From contig CAMDPX010000013.1 of assembly GCA_945905295.1 (NCBI GenBank), forward strand, positions 1-56,836: a stretch of DNA of 56,836 bases, read 5' to 3'. Positions 35,904-42,242 of the stretch are shown here, in pieces. Numbering within the stretch: the stretch's first letter is position 1; each line of letters begins with the position of its first letter. A model generated the notes under the pieces. The model saw only the letters and a list, made by a program, of their open reading frames with translations, did not search any database and had not been told where the DNA came from. The position numbers and the translations under genes are program-made. Source of the stretch: Planctomyces sp. SH-PL62. GTDB taxonomy: Bacteria; Planctomycetota; Planctomycetia; Planctomycetales; Planctomycetaceae.

Positions 35904-37192
35904 TCAATTCCCACTCTCCATTTCCGCCCGCAGGAGATTGGCGAGCTGTTTCGCGGAGGGGAGTTTGCCTTTCAGCTCACCGGGCAGTTTCGACTGCAAC
36001 TGATAGGCGGCGACGCCGATGGGGTTGGCTTTGGTGCGGAGCGCGTATTCCACCTCCACATCCTCCTTTTCCGCGCAGAGGATGATGCCGATCGAGGGCT
36101 TGTCGCCGGGGCCGCGTTCCTTGTCGTTGAGCAGGTTCAAATAGAAATCCATCTTGCCCGCGTGCTCCGGCTCGAAGGGGCCGACCTTGAGATCGAAGGC
36201 GACGAGTGCCTTGAGGAACCGGTGATAGAACAGGAGGTCGATGAAATACTCCTTCGCCCCCAGCTCGATGCGGTGTTGCCGCCCGACGAAGCAGAAGCCA
36301 TAGCCAAGCTCCAGCAGGAACGCTTGCAGGCGCGAGATCAGCCGGTCTTCGAGTTCACGCTCCCGCACGGCGCGGCGCAGGCCGAGGAACTCCAGGTTGT
36401 AGGAGCTTTTCAGCATCTCGTCGGCCTGCTCGGCGAAGTGCTCCGGCAACGCGAGATCGAAGTTGTGCGTCTTCTTTTCCGTGACGGCCCGCTCGTAAGC
36501 GCTGGCCTTGATCTGATTGAGCAACACATTTCGCGACCAGCCGAAACGGGCGGTGGCCTGGAAATACCAGATGCAGGCAGCGGGGTCCGTGAGCTTGTCG
36601 AGCATCATCATGTGATGTCCCAGGGAATTTCTGCAACAAGCTGCTGCAGAAATTGGCCAGGGCCGCCCTCACTCATTTTGGCCACAGATTGTGGCCAAAT
36701 TATGACTCTTTCTAATTCTGCAGCAGGTTGCTGCAGAATTACCGACGGGGCGTCGCCTGCTTCCAATTTGGCGACAGGCTGTCGACGTTTCTTGTCTCCG
36801 GCCAATTCTGCGACAGCCTGTCGCAGAATTGGGCTCGCCCCGCGCTGACTCATTTCTCGCGCAGCTTGTGCCAGAAATTCAGGAGCCGAATAGGCTTCGT
36901 AGAGACGCCGCATATACCACACATTGCGCGGGGAGAATCCGCGCATGGATGGGAACGCCCGGCGCAGGTCTGCCGCAACCAGTTCCACGACAGATTCACC
37001 CCAGCCAAGCGCCCGCTGCTTCTCAACAATCCCGCGCCCGATGTCCCAATACAGGAAGATCATTTCGTGATTGACCCGCCGTGCCACGGAGAGACGAGCG
37101 GTGGCGACGCGAGCCTTCAGTTCCTCGACAAACTGCCGATAGTCGGCGCTGATGGCCAGCGCAGTGTCGGTCGTCTTTTTCATCTTTTTCAT
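35904..37192 (-). pseudogene. DUF1016/PDDEXK family gene split by a one-base frameshift
   Basis: Two open frames make one gene. 37192-36608 (ATG overlapping hsdM stop as ATGA, MKKMKKTTDTALAIS) gives the DUF1016 domain; 36611-35904 (MMMLDKLTDPAACIWYFQA) gives the junction and PDDEXK domain (YFIDLLFYHRFLKALVAFDLKVG). The first ends AEIPWDIT where the family reads IPWGHH; restoring one G in tggg at about 36619 fuses the frames through GHHMMMLDKL. The stop and restart overlap (catgatgatg), so two coupled polypeptides are also possible. Residues about 115-190 contain six palindrome-encoded repeats. A sequencing error is not excluded. Confidence 0.85.
36626..36878. repeat. Cluster of six coding palindromes inside a DUF1016 gene
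   Basis: Units at 36626-36654, 36675-36700, 36713-36741, 36764-36787 (imperfect), 36802-36832 and 36852-36878 (imperfect). Spacing alternates between about 38 and 50 bases. Typical unit: aattctgcgacag / ctgtcgcagaatt. On the minus strand they encode FLAQAAREM, ILRQAVAEL, RRQPVAKL, ILQQPAAEL, IWPQSVAKM and FLQQLVAEI. Confidence 0.9.
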
Positions 37193-39183
37193 TTCGCCAG
37201 TCCCTCCAACATTTTCTCCGCCTCTTTCTCCAGCTTCCAAAACTCCGCGAGCAAATCTTTCGCGGGCGTGGGTGGCTGGTAACGGTAGAAATATTTGTTC
37301 GGCAGGAATTCGTAGCCGTGTTGCGGGCTGTCCTCCCAGCGGATGATCGGCTTGGCAATCTCTCGTTGCAGGAACGCCTCGATGTCCTCGCCGTGCGGAA
37401 TGTATTCGTCGTCCGCGACGTAATGCCGGTGCGTCCATTCGACGGAGAGAATTTCCGGCCGGTCGCCCAGCGCGGCTTTGAACTTCTTCGCGGCGTTGTC
37501 CTTGGGGGACACGACGAGGGTGATGGTCTTCTCGCCGCTCTCCGCTTTCACGCGCACGCGGAAGGTCAGGTCACTGTCGTAAAACTCCTGCTCCTTCTTC
37601 ACGTTCGCGGCGGTGAATGCCTTCTCGTAAGGCTCGGTGAGCATGGCCGGCTTGTCTTGCTCGTCGGATTGCCAGAACACGACGCTGACCTTGTGGTAAG
37701 CGAAGTCCTTTTCCTTGGCGTTGTTTTTGAAAATCTTGACGCACACATCGGCGTAGCCTTTGGCCCAGCCGTCGCGGTAACGCTGCTCGATCCATTCGCG
37801 GTGCGCGTCGGTCATGCGGTTGCGTTTGCTGGCGAAGGCTTTTGGCTCTTTCTCGAATTGCTTCCGCGCGTCAATCAGCATCACGCGCCCGCGATGACTG
37901 GCGGGCTTTTCGTTCCGCAGCAGCCAAATGTAGGTAAAGATGCCGGTGTTGTAGAACAACTGGTCCGGCAGCATGACGATGGCATCGAGCCAGTCGTGCT
38001 CCAGAATCCAACGGCGGATTTCGCTCTCGCCGGAACCGCAATCACCATTGGAGAGCGGCGAGCCGTTGAAGATGACCGCGATGCGGCTGCCACCCTCTTC
38101 GGCCGGGATCATCTTGCCCAGCATGGTTTGCAGGAACAGCATCGCGCCATCATTCACGCGCGGCATCCCAGCCTGATAACGGGTCGTCTCCAGTTGGCGT
38201 GCCTCGGTTTCGTATCCATCTTTGCCGCCCCAAGTGACGCCAAACGGCGGGTTGCTCAACATGCGGTTGAAGCGGTGCTTCGGCTCTGGCCACTGGTCGC
38301 CCGGATCGCGGCTTTGCGGATCGTGTTTGATTAACGAGTTGCCGAGAGTGATTTTGACCTGTTGGTCGTTCTTGATCAGTAGGTCCGCCTGACAGACGGC
38401 ATAGTTCGTCGGCGACAACTCCTGTCCGTGGACGGTCAGGAACTTTTCGACGCGCTCCCGTTCCGCCGGAGTGGCGGCTCGGTCCAGCAAATGTTCTTTC
38501 GCCACGGACAACATGCCGCCCGTGCCGGCCGCCGGGTCGTAAATGGAGAAGTGCCGATCGGGAATCGGAATCTCCAACAACTCGACCATCAAGCGGATGA
38601 CTTCGCGCGGCGTGAAGTGATCTCCAGCCTCTTCGCCGCTTTGTTCCGAGAATCGCCGGAGCAACTCTTCGTAGATGTAACCCATCTCCAGCCCAGAGAG
38701 TTGGTCCGGGCCAAGCGCGAGTTCTTTGTATTGATTCAGGATCGGGGAGAGCCGGTTGTTCTTCACCATCGTTCCGATGGTGGCCCGATAATTGAAGTGC
38801 TCAATGATGTCGTCAACATTCTTCGAGAAGCCGTTCACATAGTCGCGAAAGTTATCCGCCAAGAGCGTGGGGTCTTCCTCATAAACCTTGCGCAGCGTCC
38901 AGTCGGTCTTGTTGGAGAACGGCGACTGCTTGGGATTCAGTTCCAATTCCTTGACCAGCTTCGCAAGTTCCTTCTCGGTGAGCTTGGGGCGATCAGCCAG
39001 AACCTTGGCCCGCTTCGCCTCACGCCACGCCAAGAGCACACACTCCAACCGTCGAATGACGATGATCGGCAGGATGACGCCCTGATACTCGTAGGGCTTG
39101 TACTTGCCGCGCAACCGCTCGGCAGATTTCCAAATGTCGCCAGCAAGGTTGTCGAGCTTGGGTTTGTTAAGGGAAAGGCTCAT
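37189..39183 (-). CDS. hsdM: Type I restriction-modification methyltransferase subunit
   Basis: 664 residues; ATG 39183 with aggacaccg upstream. N-terminal helical HsdM_N domain (LDNLAGDIWKSAERLRG), then an adenine methyltransferase with the SAM-binding motif DPAAGTGGM near residue 218 and the catalytic NPPFG near 314. An additional about 150-residue C-terminal part ends in a coiled-coil helix (DLLAEFWKLEKEAEKML). It modifies adenine together with HsdS. The stop overlaps the first DUF1016 start (ATGA), so the operon begins here. The last about 75 bases are repeated before hsdS. Confidence 0.96.
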   Translation of the reverse strand: MSLSLNKPKLDNLAGDIWKSAERLRGKYKPYEYQGVILPIIVIRRLECVLLAWREAKRAKVLADRPKLTEKELAKLVKELELNPKQSPFSNKTDWTLRKVYEEDPTLLADNFRDYVNGFSKNVDDIIEHFNYRATIGTMVKNNRLSPILNQYKELALGPDQLSGLEMGYIYEELLRRFSEQSGEEAGDHFTPREVIRLMVELLEIPIPDRHFSIYDPAAGTGGMLSVAKEHLLDRAATPAERERVEKFLTVHGQELSPTNYAVCQADLLIKNDQQVKITLGNSLIKHDPQSRDPGDQWPEPKHRFNRMLSNPPFGVTWGGKDGYETEARQLETTRYQAGMPRVNDGAMLFLQTMLGKMIPAEEGGSRIAVIFNGSPLSNGDCGSGESEIRRWILEHDWLDAIVMLPDQLFYNTGIFTYIWLLRNEKPASHRGRVMLIDARKQFEKEPKAFASKRNRMTDAHREWIEQRYRDGWAKGYADVCVKIFKNNAKEKDFAYHKVSVVFWQSDEQDKPAMLTEPYEKAFTAANVKKEQEFYDSDLTFRVRVKAESGEKTITLVVSPKDNAAKKFKAALGDRPEILSVEWTHRHYVADDEYIPHGEDIEAFLQREIAKPIIRWEDSPQHGYEFLPNKYFYRYQPPTPAKDLLAEFWKLEKEAEKMLEGLAK

Positions 39184-39493
39184 CGGTGTCCTGAAATCAT
39201 GGATGATGTTTGTCTCACTTCGGCGTCACGCCGCAGCGACCGAGTCAGTCTATTGGATTCTCGCCACGAATTCCGAGTCGCGGAACTCAAGAGAATGTCG
39301 CGGACGTCGCTATCCCGTCGGCCAATGGGGTATTGACTGGCTCTGTTGTCGATCGAGTAGTCGAGCGGTCGCAGTTTGAAGATGCCGCCGCGTGAGCTGC
39401 GGCGGGTGTGCTGGCCAATGAATGAAACTCGTCGCCACGGCGTCACGCCGCAGCGACTGCGACCGGCGTGCCGCTAACGGCTAACGCAAGATC
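39184..39493. other. Divergent intergenic region with 20-base direct repeats
   Basis: 310 bases between hsdM (minus) and the integrase (plus). An identical 20-mer, cggcgtcacgccgcagcgac, occurs at 39221-39240 and 39438-39457; each contains a small hairpin (ggcgt-cacgcc). They flank the likely promoters and could be operators or recombination sites. The sequence where the integrase N-terminus should be encoded is absent; a stop (taa) precedes the remaining frame. Confidence 0.65.
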
Positions 39494-40531
39494 GTGCGAA
39501 TCGGCAAGCTGCCGATGAAGGCCGCCGAGACAATCCTCGCCAAGATCGAAGCCCTCTTGGAAGCGAAGCTGTCGTGTCGGTCACTCGCTCCCGAAGTCGC
39601 CGAATGGATCGGCAAGATTCCTGACATGCTGGCCAAGCGGCTGGTGGGCGTGGGGCTGATTGCTCCGCGCGAGAAACGCCAAGAGGATGCCACGAAGCTC
39701 GGCGAGTTCGTTGACGCCTATTTGCTCAGTCGAACGGACATCAAGCCGCGAACCCGCATCAATCTCTTGCAGGTCCGCAAGAACCTCGTGAACCACTTCG
39801 GCGAGGATCGACTGTTGGGAGACATCACTCCCGGCGACGACGACGAATGGCGAGGCTGGTTGCTTGGTCGTGAGAAGCCGCTCGGCGCGAACACTGTCCG
39901 CCGTCACTGCGGCCGAGCCAAGCAACTGTTTCGCGCTGCAATGCGAAAGAGGCTGATTGCCGCGAATCCGTTCTCGGACATGCGGGATTGTTCCGTCCGC
40001 GCGAACAGATCACGGGAGTTCTTTCTCCGTCGTGAAGACGCCGAGAAAGTCTTGGCCGCGTGACCTGACCACGAATGGCGTTTGATCTTCGCCTTGGCTC
40101 GCTTTGGTGGCCTGCGGACGCCCTCGGAGACGTTGTTGCTCCGCTGGGCTGACGTGGATTGGGAACGCGGCCGGCTGCTGATCCGCAGCCCCAAGACGGA
40201 GCACCACGAAGGAAAAGATTCTCGGCTCGTGCCGATCTTCCCGGAACTCTGTTCCCACCTGGAATTGGCTTGGGACCACGCGCCCGAAGGGGCCGAGTTT
40301 GTGATCGCCCGTCGCCGGGACAGCGGCATCAACCTGCGGACGCAACTCCTGCGGATCATCGCCAAGGCCGGACTGACCGCGTGGCCGAAGCTCTTTCAGA
40401 ATCTCCGTGCCACTCGTGAAACCGAATTGGCCGAGACGTTTCCGCTCCACGTCGTCGTGGCTTGGCTGGGCAACAGCCAACTGGTCGCGGCCAAGCATTA
40501 CTTGCAGGTCACTGACGAGCACTTCGCCAAA

Positions 40532-40553
40532 GCGACTCACAATCAGACTCACT
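40532..40553. repeat. 22-base segment repeated at 27440-27461
   Basis: Exact direct repeat within the integrase tail, also found 63 bases inside the left att copy. It suggests a second, mostly deleted integrase at the left end. Confidence 0.75.
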
Positions 40554-40615
40554 CCGGAGCGGAAATCAGCGAACCGGACGGAAAGCCGGTCATTCGTCCG
40601 TTGCGTGACAACGAA

Positions 40616-40640
40616 AAAGCCCCGGAGTTTCCGGGGCTTT
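40616..40640 (-). terminator. Intrinsic terminator of tRNA-Leu
   Basis: Stem gccccgg / ccggggc with a short loop; on the minus strand it is followed by ttttt, 34 bases after the tRNA 3' end. It lies within the integrase open frame. Confidence 0.75.
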
Positions 40641-40673
40641 CCGTTACTTGCCGTGACATGCACACTTCAACAG

Positions 40674-40693
40674 TAGCCGAGGCGGGAATCGAA
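40674..40693. repeat. Right attachment site (within tRNA-Leu)
   Basis: The 20 bases tagccgaggcggga-a-tcgaa, forming the 3' end of the tRNA, match the left copy at 27377-27396 except for one base. Confidence 0.85.
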
Positions 40694-40759
40694 CCCGCAC
40701 GCCCCTTTCGGAACCCAGGATTTTAAGTCCTGTGCGTCTGCCTATTTCGCCACTCGGCC
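40674..40759 (-). tRNA. tRNA-Leu (anticodon UAA)
   Basis: 86 bases. The acceptor stem pairs ggccgag with ctcggct (one G-U), discriminator A. The D-arm has ggcagacgc, the anticodon stem cagga-tcctg encloses cttaaaa with anticodon taa, then a long variable arm and T-arm gcgggttcgattcccgc. No encoded CCA. The long variable arm and G-rich acceptor are typical for leucine. Its 3' end is the island attachment site and remains intact after integration. Confidence 0.95.
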
Positions 40760-40820
40760 AAGAAAGTGGAGCGAATGCTAGCGGTCGCGCGCGAGCGCTG
40801 CCATCACCCTTGCGAGGCGG

Positions 40821-41858
40821 TTACGTCTGGCGTTCCAGCACCAGCATGTTGGCGCGGCGGCTCGCGAGAATTCGGCCGGGCAGATGGATTGCGGTCGGTG
40901 GCTCGGAGTGGACCAAGTCGGCCAAGCGGTCCCAGTGAGAATAAGTCATCGCGAGACGCAGCCATTGCTGCTGTTGCCACACGCGGACAAACAGTTCTCG
41001 GACGAGAGGCCGTGTCGCCTTCGCCAATTCATCGCTGCGGAGACGCACGATGTTGTCGGATTGATCGAGCGACACGGTTTGCAACAGCGAGTCAGCGGCG
41101 ATGCGCAGCACGGCATCGCAATCGGCGGCTTGTTCCGCCAGTTGACAGAGATGTTCACGGACTCCTGGGTTGAACTCGCGTTCCAATTGCGGCAGCAGTT
41201 CGTGACGCAGACGATTGCGAGTCAGCGAGACATCTTGATTGGTCGCGTCGTTCCGAAAGTCTTGGCCGAGTTCCGTGAGGAACTGTTCGATGTCGGTTCG
41301 CCAAATCGAAAGCATGGGCCGAATGAGCCGCAGCGTCGACGAAGGCGGCATCGAATCCTCCAGGCTTCGCGACCATTCCATGCCGCGCAAACCGGTCAGG
41401 CCTGTGCCGCGCAGAATGTGATGCAGCACCGTCTCGGCCTGATCATCGGCGGTGTGCGCGGTGGCGACGACGTCGCAGTGATGCCGTGCGGCCGTGGATC
41501 GCAAGAAGTCATAGCGAGCGTCGCGAGCCGTCTCTTCGAGGCCGCGTCGACTTCGCTCGGCCAACGCTCGGACCGGAACGGTTTCGATGTCGCAGCAGAT
41601 GCTGCAACGCTCGCACAATACCCGCACCCAATCCGCGTCGGCGTCCGCTTCAGAACCGCGCAATTGATGATTGAGATGGGCGACTCGCAGCGTCAGGTTC
41701 GTCGCCGATTGCAGTTGCAACAAGCCACGCAGCAGCGCGACGCTGTCAGCTCCTCCGGAGACCGCCACCAACACGCTCTTCCCGATCGCTTCGCACCGGT
41801 TCAGACCCGTTTGAAGGTTTGTCAGAAAAATCGGCGGCGCTTCTGGCGTAGGAGGCAT
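40821..41858 (-). CDS. tilS: tRNA(Ile)-lysidine synthase
   Basis: 345 residues. VLVAVSGGADSVALL is the PP-loop for ATP; HLNHQLRGSEADADADWV, GLEETARDARYDFL, TAHTADDQAETVLHHILRGTGLTGLRGM and RNRLRHELLPQLE are TilS blocks. It converts cytidine 34 of the AUA-reading tRNA-Ile to lysidine and is essential in most bacteria. The protein is on the short side; the C-terminal lysyl-tRNA-like domains appear reduced. It lies just past the tRNA and outside the island, transcribed toward it. The start is ATG 41858, in MPPTPEAPPIFL. Confidence 0.93.
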   Translation of the reverse strand: MPPTPEAPPIFLTNLQTGLNRCEAIGKSVLVAVSGGADSVALLRGLLQLQSATNLTLRVAHLNHQLRGSEADADADWVRVLCERCSICCDIETVPVRALAERSRRGLEETARDARYDFLRSTAARHHCDVVATAHTADDQAETVLHHILRGTGLTGLRGMEWSRSLEDSMPPSSTLRLIRPMLSIWRTDIEQFLTELGQDFRNDATNQDVSLTRNRLRHELLPQLEREFNPGVREHLCQLAEQAADCDAVLRIAADSLLQTVSLDQSDNIVRLRSDELAKATRPLVRELFVRVWQQQQWLRLAMTYSHWDRLADLVHSEPPTAIHLPGRILASRRANMLVLERQT

Positions 41859-42242
41859 CGTTGAGCCAGCATTTTTGAAGTTGCGAATTTCTTAGCCGCG
41901 AAGCGGCGGCAGAGTTTAGCCGTGAGCGCAAGCCCACGGAAAAGGGAACGAATGATAAAGCTCTGAAAGGGCGACGCTCGGACATGATCCGCGCGATCGC
42001 GTCGCCCCATGGGACTTGGCGACGAATAAGTCCCGAAAACCGCGGGCTTTCGCCCACGGCTCAACTCCGTCGCCGCTTCGCGGCTGTTGATGAGCATTGG
42101 GCACGACTGCTACGACCGGAAGTCTTTCGCGCATTGCTCCGATCGCTGCGATGCGTTGAGTCGCGCTGCGTGTGGTCATTTTGCATCGCTTTGAGCGGGT
42201 GCCGCCGATCTCGTTGAAGTTTGCCGGGTAGCCTTGAGCACA
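41859..42242. other. tilS-ftsK divergent intergenic region
   Basis: 384 bases; the first half is the long inverted repeat below. From 42090 to 42242 I see no gene or terminator; it should contain the ftsK promoter. Confidence 0.4.
41893..42085. repeat. Long imperfect inverted repeat (MITE-like)
   Basis: Arms of about 47 bp, 41893-41939 (tagccgcgaagcggcggcag and onward) and 42040-42085, about 85% complementary, separated by 100 bases. The arms also have internal palindromes (gccgcgaagcggc). No transposase inside. Confidence 0.85.

Larger units (their letters stand above)
27377..40693. mobile_element. Genomic island integrated at tRNA-Leu(UAA)
   Basis: 13.3 kb bounded by a 20-bp direct repeat of the tRNA 3' end: 27377-27396 and 40674-40693, identical except one base. 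An integrase gene lies beside the tRNA, reading toward it, the classic arrangement. Cargo: hicB-hicA (plus); then on the minus strand hsdM, DUF1016, hsdS, DUF1016, hsdR, radC, a 40-codon ORF and DUF3800. Chromosomal housekeeping genes resume on both sides (sensor kinase; tilS, ftsK). The damaged integrase suggests it can no longer excise unaided. Confidence 0.88.
39494..40726 (+). pseudogene. int: Tyrosine recombinase (integrase), interrupted and N-terminally truncated
   Basis: One frame, 39494-40726, broken by TGA at 40061-40063. The first part gives the core-binding SAM-like domain (LGEFVDAYLLSRTDIKPRTRIN). After the stop comes the catalytic domain: [25 protein letters not shown] with the first Arg, [11 protein letters not shown] and [20 protein letters not shown] with the last His and Tyr. 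At the stop, [13 protein letters not shown] lacks a residue that is usually Cys, so TGC to TGA fits. About 20 N-terminal residues are also missing. Its end reads into tRNA-Leu. It belongs to the island and is probably non-functional. Confidence 0.85.

Noticed and set aside
36626-36878. CRISPR-like array
   Set aside because: Units are palindromic, vary in sequence, have alternating short spacing and are translated within a gene; no cas genes are present.
40061-40063. TGA at a cysteine position of the integrase as a possible selenocysteine codon
   Set aside because: Tyrosine recombinases are not known selenoproteins, the residue is not catalytic, no clear SECIS hairpin follows at the required distance, and the gene is truncated anyway.
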